A stretch of 64,000 nucleotides of DNA, taken from assembly GCF_014400405.1 (NCBI RefSeq), contig NZ_CP060496.1, positions 744,001-808,000 of the forward strand, written 5' to 3'. Of this stretch, positions 1-9,672 are shown piece after piece. The number at the start of each line of letters is the position of its first letter. Position 1 is the first letter of the stretch. The translations under genes were made by a program, and so were the position numbers. The notes beneath the pieces are model-generated. The model saw nothing but the letters and a program-made list of their open reading frames with translations. It made no database searches and was not told where the DNA came from. This DNA comes from Brachybacterium sp. Z12 (GTDB taxonomy: Bacteria; Actinomycetota; Actinomycetes; Actinomycetales; Dermabacteraceae).

Positions 1-407
1 TCGCGGCCGATATGCAGCGCCGAGGCGGTGCGGGGCGTGGTGGTGGATGCGGTCATGGTGTCCTCCGAGGGGAGTTCTCCGAGGTCACGAGCGAGGGTGT
101 GGACGGCGGCGGCGCGGGAGAAGGTGTCGGCCTCCTCCTGCCGCCACCAGGAGCGCAGCTCCGCAGCGGCGGCGTCGCCCTCCAGATCACACAGCACCCG
201 GATGCGGGCGAGCCCCATCCCGATGCCGCGCAGAGCGGCGATGAGCCGCGCGCGATCGACCTGGTCCGCGCCGTAGGAGCGATAACCGGTGAACGGGTCG
301 ACCCGACGCGGCACCAGCAGCTCCGACTCGGCGTAGAGGCGCAGCGCCTTGGGGCTCAGACCGCTGCGTGCGGCCAGCTCCCCGATGCTCAGCAGCATCT
401 CGTCCAT
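1..407 (-). CDS. MerR-family transcriptional regulator (3' end outside window)
   Basis: The protein begins MDEMLLSIGELAARSGLSPK and continues with ALRLYAE and FTGYRSYGADQ. This is the MerR winged-helix DNA-binding domain, with the conserved first helix-turn-helix and the G-Y-R-x-Y wing at about residues 8-50. Residues 75-115 look like the start of the dimerisation coiled coil. The ligand domain lies beyond the left window edge, so the effector cannot be named. The ATG at 405-407 is chosen because MerR proteins normally start 5-8 residues before the I-G-E-x-A motif. It is transcribed away from the GNAT gene across a gap of about 150 bp, so the two could share a control region. Family assignment is sure; target genes are unknown. 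Confidence 0.85.
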   Translation of the reverse strand, partial: MDEMLLSIGELAARSGLSPKALRLYAESELLVPRRVDPFTGYRSYGADQVDRARLIAALRGIGMGLARIRVLCDLEGDAAAAELRSWWRQEEADTFSRAAAVHTLARDLGELPSEDTMTASTTTPRTASALHIGR

Positions 408-554
408 CCGATCCTCCGTCGTGCCTCGCCCGGTCTCCCGGGCACCGGGACGATCCCGGCTATGCCCACGCTCGGGACTGCCCCGGGGAAGAGTCAAGCC
501 TCGCCCCAGAATAATCCGTCGACCAGCACCGATCCGGTGTGTTCCACTTCCTCC

Positions 555-1594
555 ATGCACGTGAGCATCCGTCCCCTGGACCCCTCCTCCGATCTCGAGC
601 TCGACCAGTACCTCGCGCTCGAGACCGCCCTCGACGAGCACACCTATGGCGGCAGCCAGGCGCTCACCCGCGAGCAGCTGCGCGCCCAGCTCGTGGACTC
701 CCCGTACTGGCGCACCCAGCGCTGGATCGCGCTCGCCGAGACGATGGAGGGCGGAGAGAGCCTCGTCGGCCGCGCCGCGGCGTTCATCCCGCTGCAGGAG
801 AACCTCGAGAGCATCTCCGTGGGCGTCTCCGTGCACCCCGCCTTCCGCGGCGGGGGATCGCGACCGCACTCGTCGAGGAGGTGCTGATCCCGGCGATCCG
901 CGACTCCGGCCGCACCCTGGTCGAGGGGTGCGGCGAGATCGGGGCCGACGGCGACGCCGACAGCACCGACGAGCCGGTGAACCGTCTCGCGCGCCGGATC
1001 GGGATCTCCCGCAAGAACCTCGCCGTCTGCCGGGCGCTGCCGCTCCCGATCGAGGACTCCCTGCTGGATGCTCTGCAGGCCGAGGTGGAGGAGAAGCTCG
1101 GCCAGTACCGGGTGGAGCTGTGGGACGGTGAGATCCCCGAGGAGCACCTGGTCGCGTACGGACTGATGCTGCGCCAGCTCGATCTCGACGAACCCGATGA
1201 GGAGGTCGAGCACGAGGCACCCGAGTACACGCCGGAGAGGATCCGGGAGGGCGAGCGGCGGATGCGGGAGGAGGGCACCCAGCGGCTCACGGCGGTCGCC
1301 GTCGCGCCCGACGGCAGCTTCGCCGGGAACTCCGAGGTGCACCTCCACACCGGCCCGGACAGCACCCTCGGCTGGCAGGAGAACACCCTGGTCATGCCCG
1401 AACACCGCGGGCACCGGCTGGGCCTCGCGCTGAAGGTCGCCACCCACCGGCAGCTGCGCGAGCGAGCCCCGCAGCTGCGGAGCCTGGTGACCTGGAACTC
1501 GCACGTGAACCCCTGGATGATCGAGATCAACGAGAAGCTCGGCTACCGGGCGCTCTACCGCGAGCTGGTGCTGCAGGGCCGCCCCGAGCTCTGA
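555..1594 (+). CDS. Tandem GNAT-family N-acetyltransferase (one frame break)
   Basis: This is a protein of about 346 residues with two GNAT folds. The first has the acetyl-CoA loop V-H-P-A-F-R-G followed by G-I-A-T-A-L at about residue 95-105. The second has MPEHRGHRLGLALK and ends N-E-K-L-G-Y-R, the usual motif-B finish. The frame changes in a five-G run at 852-856, inside the first acetyl-CoA loop, where one base appears to be missing; both sides are good GNAT sequence. The layout resembles mycothiol synthase and other actinobacterial double-GNAT enzymes, but the sequence is not clearly MshD, so the acceptor substrate is unknown. ATG 555 is chosen because the conserved domain begins at once (MHVSIRPLDP). 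Confidence 0.8.
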
Positions 1595-1639
1595 GGGCGA
1601 CACGCCGCGCCCCTCCCGCGCCTCCGCTGCCTGCCGGAC

Positions 1640-1645
1640 TAGGTT
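1640..1645 (+). promoter_or_regulatory. -10 element for the beta-propeller gene
   Basis: TAGGTT lies 7 nt before a predicted start point at 1653. The short leader then carries the purine-rich GGGAGGGGG ribosome site before ATG 1670. Confidence 0.45.
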
Positions 1646-1669
1646 CTGCGGCATGGGAGGGGGCTGTCG

Positions 1670-2893
1670 ATGAGCGTGCAGGCGAAGCATCGCAGGAGGA
1701 CTCGGCGCGGCCGACCCCATGAGCAGTTCACCATCGCCATCGCGATCCTGTCCCTCGTGATGGCCGGTGGCATGGTCGCCGGTCTCGCGACCAGCGCCGT
1801 CACATCCGACGCAGGGGATCAGGCCGCGGGTGCGGTGCCGCAGCCCCCGCCCGGCGACCCCTCGAACACCACCCGCCTCGCGCACCTGGATCGGATCACC
1901 GGGGACATCACCCCGAAGTCCGTGGCCGCGAGCCCGGCCGGTGCGGTCATCGCGAACAACATGATGTACAGCCATTCCTCGACCCTGTACGACCCCGAGA
2001 CCCTCGAACTCACCGCGACCATCTCCGACACCGTGGACCTCGCCGAGTTCGGATTCGAGGACCGTGCGGGGGAGACCACCGGCGCGCCGGTCGAAGCGGT
2101 CTTCTCGCCCGACGGCGCCTACGCCTACGTCTCCCAGTACTCCCTGAAGGGCCCCGGCGCAGGTGCGAAGGCCACCGACAGCTGCGAGAACGGTGAGGCG
2201 ATCGGCACCTCCGCCGTCTACCGGCTGAACCTCGCCAGCGGAGAATGGGACCAGGTCATCGAGGTGGGCCGGGTCCCCAAGTTCATCTCCCTCTCCGCGG
2301 ACGGCAGCCGCGCAGTGGTCTCGAACTGGTGCGATGAGACGGTCTCGGTGCTCGACCTCGACGCGGGAGAGGAGATCCGCCAGATCCCCGTCGATTCCGC
2401 CCCGCGCGGCAGCGTGGTGCTGCCCGACAACCGCACCGCCTACGTCACCGCGATGTTCGCCGACGAGCTGTACAAGGTGGATCTCGAGACCGGCGAGAGC
2501 GAGCTGATGCTCGAGACGGGCCGCAAGCCCCGCCACCTCGTGCTCTCCCCGGACGCGAGCCGCATGTATCTCACCGTCTCCGGCAGCGACGAGCTGCTCG
2601 AGCTCGACGCCGCCACCGGCGAGGTGCTGCGCACGACGGACACCGGCCGCGAACCGCGCACCATGGCCATCTCCCCGGACGGCCTCGCGCTCTACGTCGT
2701 GAACTACTACGCCAACACCGTCTCGAAGTTCGACACCGAGACCATGGAGGAGATCCAGAGCGTCGAGGTGGGGCAGAACCCCATCGGCGTCACCTACGAG
2801 CCCACCCAGCGCCGGGTCTGGGTCGCGAACTACGCCGGCTCGATCGACGTCTTCGACGACACCGCCCTCTCGGGTGGCACTATGGAGCCATGA
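1670..2893 (+). CDS. Membrane-anchored YVTN/YncE-like beta-propeller protein
   Basis: The product is 407 residues. A basic N-terminus (HRRRTRRGR) is followed by one hydrophobic segment at about residues 20-44, so the rest should face outside. From residue 85 there are repeated propeller blades of the kind SPDGAYAYVSQYS, SADGSRAVVSNWC, SPDASRMYLTVSG and SPDGLALYVVNYY, each ending with a V-x-x-F/L-D strand. YncE/YVTN propellers are surface or periplasmic scaffolds; no catalytic residues are known for this type. The stop overlaps the start of the SRPBCC gene by four bases (ATGA), so the two are translationally coupled. A promoter-like TAGGTT sits upstream and GGAGGGGG precedes ATG 1670. The ligand is unknown. 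Confidence 0.8.
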   Translation: MSVQAKHRRRTRRGRPHEQFTIAIAILSLVMAGGMVAGLATSAVTSDAGDQAAGAVPQPPPGDPSNTTRLAHLDRITGDITPKSVAASPAGAVIANNMMYSHSSTLYDPETLELTATISDTVDLAEFGFEDRAGETTGAPVEAVFSPDGAYAYVSQYSLKGPGAGAKATDSCENGEAIGTSAVYRLNLASGEWDQVIEVGRVPKFISLSADGSRAVVSNWCDETVSVLDLDAGEEIRQIPVDSAPRGSVVLPDNRTAYVTAMFADELYKVDLETGESELMLETGRKPRHLVLSPDASRMYLTVSGSDELLELDAATGEVLRTTDTGREPRTMAISPDGLALYVVNYYANTVSKFDTETMEEIQSVEVGQNPIGVTYEPTQRRVWVANYAGSIDVFDDTALSGGTMEP

Positions 2894-3348
2894 GCCAGGA
2901 CTCGCAGCGTCTCGTCACCGCCTCCCGGGAGATCGCCGCCCCGGCCGCGGCGATCTTCGAACTGATCGCCGATCCCGCGCAGCAGCCGCGCTGGGACGGC
3001 AACGACAACCTCGACCAGGCCGCACCCGGCCAGCGCGTGAACGCCGTCGGCGATGTGTTCGTGATGCGGAACCGCAACGGCGGGGTGCGCGAGAACCACG
3101 TCGTCGACTTCGCCGAAGGGCGCGCGATCGCCTGGCTGCCGGCGCCCCAGGGTGAGGCCCCTCCCGGCCACCTGTGGGGCTGGCAGCTCGAGCCCACCGA
3201 CGGCGGCACCCTGGTCACGCACCTGTATGACTACACGCGGCTGTACGACGAGAAGCGCCTGCCCAAGGCGCAGGCGATGACGTCGGAGAAGCTGCTCGCC
3301 TCGATCGATCGGCTGGCGGCACTGGCCGAGGAGGGCGGGCAGTCCTGA
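2890..3348 (+). CDS. SRPBCC-fold (START/polyketide cyclase-like) protein
   Basis: The product is 152 residues: a complete single-domain SRPBCC protein. It opens with the typical beta strand and helix (R-E-I-A-A-P-A-A-A-I-F-E-L-I-A-D-P), has the central W-x-x-G type strands (GHLWGWQLEP), and ends in a long amphipathic helix (S-E-K-L-L-A-S-I-D-R-L). This fold holds small hydrophobic ligands in a deep pocket; nothing visible gives the ligand. It overlaps the beta-propeller gene by four bases and so is probably in the same mRNA. About 50 bp separate it from the DUF1992 gene. Confidence 0.8.
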   Translation: MSQDSQRLVTASREIAAPAAAIFELIADPAQQPRWDGNDNLDQAAPGQRVNAVGDVFVMRNRNGGVRENHVVDFAEGRAIAWLPAPQGEAPPGHLWGWQLEPTDGGTLVTHLYDYTRLYDEKRLPKAQAMTSEKLLASIDRLAALAEEGGQS

Positions 3349-3397
3349 CGTCGCGCGGGAGGAGGAGCCGGTCGACCCGAGGACCCTCGGGCCGGCG

Positions 3398-3874
3398 ATG
3401 GCGCCTGACGTCGCCCGCATCGAATCCGCGATCGAGCAGGCCGCGCGCCGCGGCGACTTCGACGACCTGCCCGGCGCCGGCAAACCGCTGGACCTGCCCG
3501 CCCGCCACGATCCCGACTGGTGGATCAATCAGCGCATCGCCAGCGGTGACATCGACCGCCAGGCTCTGCTGCCGGCGGTGGTGCTGCTGCGCAAGGAGTT
3601 CGAGCAGCGCGACGAGACCCTCGCCGCGCTCCCCACCGCGCAGGCGGCACGCGAGTACGCCGAGGACTTCACCGAGCGGGTGCACGAGGACCGCCGCCGC
3701 AATCCCTTCCAGACCATGATCGCCCCGGCATGGGGTCCGGAGGATGCGGCGGAGCGCTGGCGGGAGCTGCGCGCGGCGGCACCGACGGAGGAGCCGACGA
3801 TGGAGAAGCCACCCGCCCCCGCGACGGAGGAGCCGCCGCGTCGGCGCTGGTGGCCCTTCGGCCGACGTGGCTGA
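3398..3874 (+). CDS. DUF1992 (DnaJ-C28 conserved domain) protein
   Basis: The product is 158 residues. The first 70 carry the DUF1992 signature: I-E-x-A-I-E-Q-A-x-x-R-G-D-F-D-D-L-P-G-A-G-K-P-L, then W-W-I-N-Q-R-I. The same domain is found in eukaryotic DNAJC28 and bacterial YhdN-like proteins, whose function is not known. The C-terminal third is proline- and acid-rich and ends in a basic, Trp-containing tail. It is probably co-transcribed with the two genes before it. Its end faces that of the RIO kinase gene on the other strand with 2 bp between them. Confidence 0.85.
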   Translation: MAPDVARIESAIEQAARRGDFDDLPGAGKPLDLPARHDPDWWINQRIASGDIDRQALLPAVVLLRKEFEQRDETLAALPTAQAAREYAEDFTERVHEDRRRNPFQTMIAPAWGPEDAAERWRELRAAAPTEEPTMEKPPAPATEEPPRRRWWPFGRRG

Positions 3875-3876
3875 GC

Positions 3877-4769
3877 TCAGTCCCAGCCCCGCCAGGCCGC
3901 GGCGCACCACTCCTCGGGATCGGTGGCTGACGCAGGCGCCCCGTTCGCCCGCAGCCATGTGCACACGTTCACGCAGTCGCGGCGCAGGAAATCCGAGCCG
4001 TGCGGGTTCGCGATCAGGTCGATGACCTGCGGGACGTCGATGATCACCGGATCCGGTTCTGCCTGCCGGGAGTCGGCGAGGACGTTGTAGGGGGAGAGGT
4101 CGCCGTGGACCAGGCCCAGCTGGGCGAGGTCGATGACCCAGCCCCGCAGCAGCTCGGCCCAGCGCGCCGCGGTCTCCGGGTCGGGGGTCGTCTCCTGCAG
4201 TCGCGGGGCGGCGATGGCGCCGCGCTCGTCGTCGGTGCCGATGAACTCCATCAGCAGTTCGGTGCCGACGATCTGCACCGGGTAGGGGACCGGCAGGCCG
4301 GCCTCCCGCAGCCGGCTCAGCACGTCGAACTCGGTGCGGGCCCACTGCGCGGCCGCGACCTGCCTGCCGAAGGCGGTGCCCTTCGCGATCGCGCGGGCTT
4401 CGCGGGAGTCCTTGGTGCGTCGGCCCTCGGTATAGGCGTTCGAACGGTGGAAGGTCGAGTGCTCGGGGAGCGATAGCGCTTGGCGACCAGCAGGACAGCC
4501 TCGCCTGGGGCGCCGGTGAGCTGCTCCTCGGGCAGGGCGCGCTCGAGGAGGAAGGCGTCGGCCTCCTTGCCGGTCTTGAGGATCCCGAGCTCGGTGTCGA
4601 TCGCGCCGTCGTGCTGGACCACCCATTTAGGGAACGGCTGCGGACCGCGGTCCAGGATGTGCGCGGTCTCGGGCCAGGAGGACCAGCGCTGGTCCTCGTC
4701 GAGCTCGGCGACGGTGGCGGTGTACATGGAGCGTGCGAAGAAGGCGTCCCTGTCGAAGGACGTGGTCAT
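3877..4769 (-). CDS. RIO-family serine protein kinase (one frame break)
   Basis: About 297 residues once one base is restored near 4464-4476. The N-terminal part has the RIO1-type ATP site: I-L-K-T-G-K-E-A-D-A-F flexible loop, then L-L-V-A-K-R-Y with the ATP-binding lysine, and the break. The second frame resumes with R-R-T-K-D-S-R-E-A-R-A. It carries the catalytic loop HGDLSPYN and the metal-binding I-I-D-V-P-Q-V-I-D. RIO1 is an ATPase/kinase of ribosome maturation in archaea and eukaryotes; actinobacterial homologues exist, but their substrate is not settled. The start at 4769 gives MTTSFDRDAFF. Both halves match one family, so a sequencing deletion is the simplest reading. Confidence 0.85.
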
Positions 4770-5018
4770 GGGGTCTCCTGAGGGAGGGCCTGCGAGATGC
4801 TCAGCAGGTCTGGGCGGAAGGGAGGACAGCAGGGGTCAGCACGGTGACAACCATCAGCTCCTCCTTCCCTCAGGGCTCCACACGGAACCGGGCACAGCGT
4901 ACGACGCCGCGGTCCCGGGGCGCGAGGGATTTATCGTCGGGGCGCCGGAGCCGGCCGGTGGCCTGCGGATTGTGGATAACTCGACGGCCCGTCGCGACGG
5001 GTGTGGTCAGGTCTATGC

Positions 5019-7397
5019 ATGCGTTCGGTACGTACAGGTTCACTCCTCTCTCGACGTTCTCTGCTCCTCTCCGGTGCTCTTCTCGCACCCCTGGGGCTCG
5101 CCGGATGCTCGGGGAGTGGGACTGGCTGCCCTGGGCCTCGCGACCCCGCGCCGCAGTGACGCTGTCCCCGCTGACCACGGTGTCCGATCTGGTCTGCGAG
5201 GATCCCGTCTTCCGGAGTGAGTGGGCGCTGTCCCCTATCGGCGGGCGGCCGCTCGGGCTCGCGGTCCGTCGCGAGGTGTCGCTCGAGGCCGATCTCCGCA
5301 TCGCCACCGCCGCCGATGAGGAGCCCCTCAGCGTCCCGGTCGACGCCGCCGCGTCAGGGATCATCGTGGACGGGCACACGGATCCTGTGCGGGTCTACAC
5401 CACCGTCGTCTCGGACGGGCGTCGACACATGAGCATGCTGACCTCCTCGGACCTCGCCGACTGGACCACCACCGATCTGGGCACCGCGATCGAGCGGAGC
5501 ATCGTCGCGGTGGGGGACGGGCTCGTCGCCGCCGCGCCGTACCACGGCGCCGTGCAGATCTGGGACGTCTCCGACGACGGTGCGATCGAGGCGCTGAGCC
5601 CGATCACGGTCCCCGAGGAGGACTGGAAGGTGACAGCCCTGGCGAGGGACGCCCAGAGCGTGCTCGTGGCCGTCTCCCGGCGCACGCAGGAGCAGGACTG
5701 GGAGCCTGCTCTGCTGAGCTCGGTCGACGGTGGCGTCACCTGGAGCGCCCCCGAGCCGCTGCCGGGGACGGGAAGGACCCCTCCGTGCGCGAGGTGCTGG
5801 TCCAGGCGGGGACGTTCATCGTCCTCGGCCACCACAGGTCCGACGTCGACTGGGACGAGGAGCACACCCACCGCCGTCCCGCGGCCTGGTCCGGCATGCC
5901 CGGTGAGGACTTCGCGATCGAGGAGATCCCGCTCCCGCTGTGGGGGATCGAGAACTTCGAGGACTCGGATGGTCGCGGATCGCTGTCCCCGGACACGCCG
6001 ATCGACTTCGGCGACCTGGACCTCGGGCTCCCCGTGCTCACCGCCGAGGGCAGCGAGATCATGGCACCGGTGTACTGGGGCGACGACTGCCGGAGCCTGC
6101 GCCGAGCCGAGGACGGCACCTGGACCGTCGGTGACGTGGGACGCTACGCGGTCCACCGGATCGTCTCGGCCGTCCTCGACGACGCCGGACGGCTCTACCG
6201 GGTGGAGGAGCAGCTGATGGGCTCCCGATCGGAGGCGGTCCAGGACACCGAGCGGCTCCGCTTCGCGCCGGCTCGGGAGCTGACCATCGCGCAGGACGCA
6301 CCGGGCCGCGGGTTGTGCGGCACGTTCCGCTGGAGCACCGAGTTCATGAAGCGCACCGATGAGCAGATCCGCTGGGCGGAGCGACAGGACCAGTTCCTGA
6401 TCGGAGTGGAGGAGGAGAGGATCATCCGTGACTTCGAACCCGTCAGCGGTCGAACGGATCTGACGGGCGGGGCCGTCCATCACCTCGCCGACGGGCTCAC
6501 CCTGTTCAGCGGCGATGTCCCGCACAGCGACGTGGCGGAGAACCCGGGCTTCAGCGTGATGGCGAGGGCCGACGGCGGGAGCTGGGAAGCGGTGAAGGGT
6601 CTGCCCAGTCCCGAGAACGTGAGCTGGCCGGGAACCGCGACCACTGTCGACGGCGTCCACCATCTGCCGTTCACCGAATGGATCCCCACCGACAGCGTGA
6701 GCGGAAGCGTGCTCACCCCGACCCTGTTCACCTCCGCGGATGGCATCGAGTGGGAGGAGGCCCCCGCGCCGAGCATCGAACTGGCCGACGAGGGCCCCGG
6801 TGCACGAGGCGGCCGCGTCGCGATGCTCACCTCGGTGGACGGCAACGTGATAGGGATCGGCAGCTCACCGACGAGGAGGAAGGCCACCACCCGGTCACCT
6901 TCGTGCGCGACGGCGAGGACTGGAGCGTCGTCCCGCTCGAGGGTGCGCCCCGCGGTACTTGGCTCGACGGTGTCACGACCGCCGGAGGGAGGACGGTCGT
7001 CCACGGCCGGTGGGGCTCGACGGCGGCGCAGTGGGCGCTCTCCGCGGAAGGGGCCCTCGAGAGGATCCACCTCGCCGATGACTCCGCCTCGCGGGGACGG
7101 GTGATCGACCTCGGGGAGGGGGCTCTGATCACTGGAGGGTGGATCGACAGACCCGCCGCCGAGGACGGGGACGACGGCGAGGAACAGACGGGCATCGGAG
7201 CGTGCATCTGGGCGAGCCTCGACGGTGGCGAAACCTGGGACGCGACGATGATCCCCGGGCAGGAGGGCAGATTCCCGACCGTGACGCTGCTCGAGGACGG
7301 CGAGAACGTGCTCGTCCTGCTGGACGACCCTGATCTGCCGCGTGGCAACCGGATCGTCCAGGCACGGGCGGACGTGCTGGGAGCCGAGGGCGGGTAG
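5019..7397 (+). CDS. Large lipoprotein, beta-propeller/BNR-like, function unknown (three frame breaks)
   Basis: The true start is ATG 5019, which gives a clear lipoprotein signal: MRSVRTGSLLSRRSLLLSGA, then a hydrophobic stretch and the lipobox L-A-G-C. The frame then shifts near 5105-5115, again near 5765-5780, and again near 6862-6872; read through, the product is about 790 residues. The mature part has repeated segments of the BNR/sialidase-like style (LLSSVDGGVTWSAPEPLP, LFTSADGIEWEEAPAP, WASLDGGETWDATMIPG), suggesting a six- or seven-bladed propeller. No catalytic Arg triad or Asp box set is clear, so a glycosidase call is not justified. About 250 bp of non-coding sequence separates it from the divergent RIO kinase. 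Three breaks in one gene leave real decay possible here. Confidence 0.6.
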
Positions 7398-7430
7398 CGG
7401 GGAGAGAGCGCGGAGTGCACACTGACGGGC

Positions 7431-7871
7431 ATGTTCCTCGAGAACCTCGGCGTCGATGCCACCGATCCTGTCCGCCTCGGCCGCCCCCGCACCCACGGTC
7501 GCGTCATGAGCGGCGGGCGGAGGACCGCGGCGTTCCTGACCGTGCTGCTCGGCGGGGCAGGGATCCTGCACCTGGTCCGGCCCGAGCCCTTCGACAGCAT
7601 CGTCCCACCGGCACTGCCCGGCCCGGCCCGGACCTATACCTACGTCTCCGGGGTGGCGGAGCTCGCCGTGGCCGGCCTGCTCGCGGTCCCGCGCACCCGC
7701 CGCCGGGGTGGTCTCGCGGCGACCGCACTGTTCCTCGCGGTGTTTCCCGCGAACCTGCAGATGGCCTACGACTGGCGCCGCGCCCGGCCCCGGAAATGGG
7801 TGATAGCACTGGGACGCCTGCCGCTCCAGGGCCTGCTGATCGCGCAGGCCCGGCACGTGGCGCGAGGCTGA
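7431..7871 (+). CDS. DoxX-like membrane protein, possibly fused to a VOC-domain remnant
   Basis: From ATG 7506 (MSGGRRTAAFLTVLLGGAGI) the protein is a short four-helix membrane protein of the DoxX/SURF4-like type, with F-P-A-N-L-Q-M-A-Y and a typical G-x-x-x-L-x-x-P end. In the same frame from ATG 7431, 25 extra residues read MFLENLGVDATDPVRLGR. This strongly resembles the first strand of a VOC/glyoxalase-fold protein (x-F-L-E-N-L-V-V-D-A-x-D-P-x-x-L-G-R). It looks like the head of a VOC gene joined to a DoxX gene by deletion, or an upstream start used by chance. CACACT lies seven bases before ATG 7431, a weak -10 that would give a leaderless start there. Function is unknown; DoxX relatives act in membrane redox complexes. 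Confidence 0.65.
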   Translation: MFLENLGVDATDPVRLGRPRTHGRVMSGGRRTAAFLTVLLGGAGILHLVRPEPFDSIVPPALPGPARTYTYVSGVAELAVAGLLAVPRTRRRGGLAATALFLAVFPANLQMAYDWRRARPRKWVIALGRLPLQGLLIAQARHVARG

Positions 7872-7913
7872 GCCGGCGCGGGCGCCCGAGTGGGGGCGCG
7901 CCGTCACCCTGCG

Positions 7914-8994
7914 TCAGGCGTTCCCGAGGCCGTAGTGGTCGGCGATCAGCTCGACCGTGCGGGACTGGACCGCGCGGGAGTGCCCCATGGTCACGAGCAT
8001 GATCTCGTCGGCCCCGGTGAGCTCGTGCAGGTGGTCCAGGTGCTCGGCGACCTGGGCACCGGTGCCGGGGACCGACCGCTCTGTGTACGCGTCCAGGATC
8101 TGCCGCTCCTGCAGGGTGGGGAGTAGGCCTCGACCTCCTCGGGGGTGAGCACCTTGTAGCTCTGCCGCGTGAACATGCGCAGCATCGCCATGGCACCGGT
8201 GCGAGCCTGACGGAGGGCCTCGGCCGGGTCGTCATGGGCGACGGCGCTAGTGCTGACCAGCGTGTACGGCTCCGCGAGCGCCTCCGAGGGCTGGAAGTTC
8301 TCGCGGTACAGGCGCATCGCGGTGACCACATCGGCGTCCCCGAACTGCAGGGTGAAGGCGTATGGGCGGCCGAGCTGGGCCGCCAGCTGCGCCGAGAACG
8401 GCGAGGAGCCGAGGATCCAGGTGTCCGGGGTTCCCGGGCGCGGCACCCCGTTCTCCTCCGCCTGCCAGGGACCGGGCACGGCGTGCACGCCCTGGTATGG
8501 GTGGCCGGCCGGGAAATCGTCCTCCAGGAAGCCGAGCAGCTCGCGGACCTGCTGCGGGAAGGCGTCATTGGCCTCGCGCCCGCGGCGCAGTGCCGAGGCG
8601 GTGGCCTGGTCCGTGCCGGGCGCGCGGCCGAGGCCCAGGTCGATGCGGCCGGGAGCAAGGGTCTCGAGCATCCCGAACTGCTCGGCGATCACGAGCGGGA
8701 CATGGTTGGGGAGCATCACGCCGCCCGCGCCGAGGCGGATGCGCTCGGTCTCGGCGGTCAGGCGGGCCAGCATCAGCTGCGGTGAGGAAGTCGCGGCGCC
8801 CGGCATGGCGTGGTGCTCGGACATCCAGAACCGCTGGAAGCCCCGCCGATCGGCGAGCTGTGCGAGGGCAGTGATTTCAGCGAAGGTCTCCTGCGCGCTC
8901 TGCCCCACACCCGTATGGGCGTTGTCCAGGACGGAGACGGCGAAGGGGGCGGTGCCGGAGGGGCGACAGGCAGCATGGGCCGCTCAATTCTCAC
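7914..8994 (-). CDS. LLM-class flavin-dependent (luciferase-like) oxidoreductase (two frame breaks)
   Basis: This is a bacterial luciferase-like TIM barrel of about 350 residues. The middle frame contains F-W-M-S-E-H-H-A-M, R-L-G-A-G-G-V-M-L-P-N-H, and G-R-I-D-L-G-L-G-R-A-P-G-T-D, all diagnostic of the alkanal-monooxygenase subgroup that uses reduced FMN. A break at the five-G run near 8945 separates the N-terminus (M-L-P-V-A-P, then V-L-D-N-A-H-T-G-V-G-Q). A second near 8118-8121 separates the last 65 residues, which end at the TGA whose complement is 7914-7916. Starts are GTG 8994 or ATG 8976; the latter gives a more usual N-terminus. It is divergent from the CGNR regulator, which may control it. 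Substrate unknown. Confidence 0.85.
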
Positions 8995-9056
8995 GGGAAA
9001 ACAGTCTGTTCTGCGTGATGAACGGTAACAGGATTCTCACGGCAGGGGGAGGGCGG

Positions 9057-9062
9057 TACCGT
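9057..9062 (+). promoter_or_regulatory. -10 element, leaderless start of CGNR gene
   Basis: TACCGT lies exactly 6 nt before GTG 9069, the arrangement seen before many genes in this window. It supports GTG 9069 as both transcription and translation start. Confidence 0.5.
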
Positions 9063-9068
9063 GAGAGT

Positions 9069-9658
9069 GTGTCGACGATCCCTCTCCCTCCTGCGCCGGG
9101 GACCGAGTCCCATGTGAGTCTCGCCCTGGTCGACTCCTACGTCACCCTGCCCGGCGGCCATACGGCGGACGAGCTGGACAGCCCGGCCGCAGCGACGCAG
9201 TGGCTCATCGGGCGCGAGCTGGTCCCCGAGAGCACCGAGCTGCTGGAGTACTGCCAGAGCCGCCTCGCCGACCTCCGCGGGACGCTCCGCGCCCTGTTCA
9301 CAGCTCAGGTGGAAGGTGCCACCCCGGTGCAGACGTGCTGGACGCCGTCAATCGCGCACTCTCCCGGGTGCCGAGCGCGCCGCTGCTGCGGCACGACGAG
9401 GACCGCGGGCTGCATCGGGTGCACGCCCATCCCGTGACGAGGCTCGTCGAGCGCGCCATGGCGCAGATCGCCGAGGACGCCGCCGCGCTGCTGACCGGCG
9501 AGATGGCAGGCTCCCTCGCGCAGTGCGCCGCCGCGCCGTGCGACCGGTTCCTGCTGCGCACGCACGCCCGACGCCACTGGTGCTCCACGCGCTGCGGAGA
9601 CCGGGTGCGGGCCTCCCGGGCGTACGCCCGCAAACAGGAGAGCGCCGCGCGGAGCTGA
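9069..9658 (+). CDS. CGNR zinc-finger transcriptional regulator (one frame break)
   Basis: About 197 residues. The N-terminal ABATE-like domain is seen in LVDSYVTLPGG and E-Y-C-Q-S-R-L-A-D-L-R. The frame breaks near 9315-9325, and the other frame continues with the C-terminal CGNR zinc finger: C-A-A-A-P-C-D-R-F, then H-W-C-S-T-R-C-G-D-R-V-R-A-S-R. The four cysteines bind zinc, and the C-G-N/D-R turn is family-defining. CGNR proteins are stress- or carbon-linked regulators in actinobacteria. GTG 9069 is preferred over ATG 9018 because the family starts close to the L-V-D-S-Y motif and because of the -10 placed before it. It is divergent from the flavin oxidoreductase, its likeliest target. Confidence 0.8.
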
Positions 9659-9672
9659 ACCGGCACGGTGTC

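Noticed and set aside
644..2536. 630-codon minus-strand frame over the GNAT and beta-propeller genes
   Set aside because: Composition is that of a shadow frame; both sense genes show clear family motifs.
4770..5018. Coding sequence in the gap between the RIO kinase and the lipoprotein
   Set aside because: Short frames only, without ribosome sites or recognisable motifs; more likely a divergent promoter region.
5019..7397. Sialidase or neuraminidase for the large lipoprotein
   Set aside because: Only general propeller strand patterns are visible; the arginine triad and repeated Asp boxes could not be identified.
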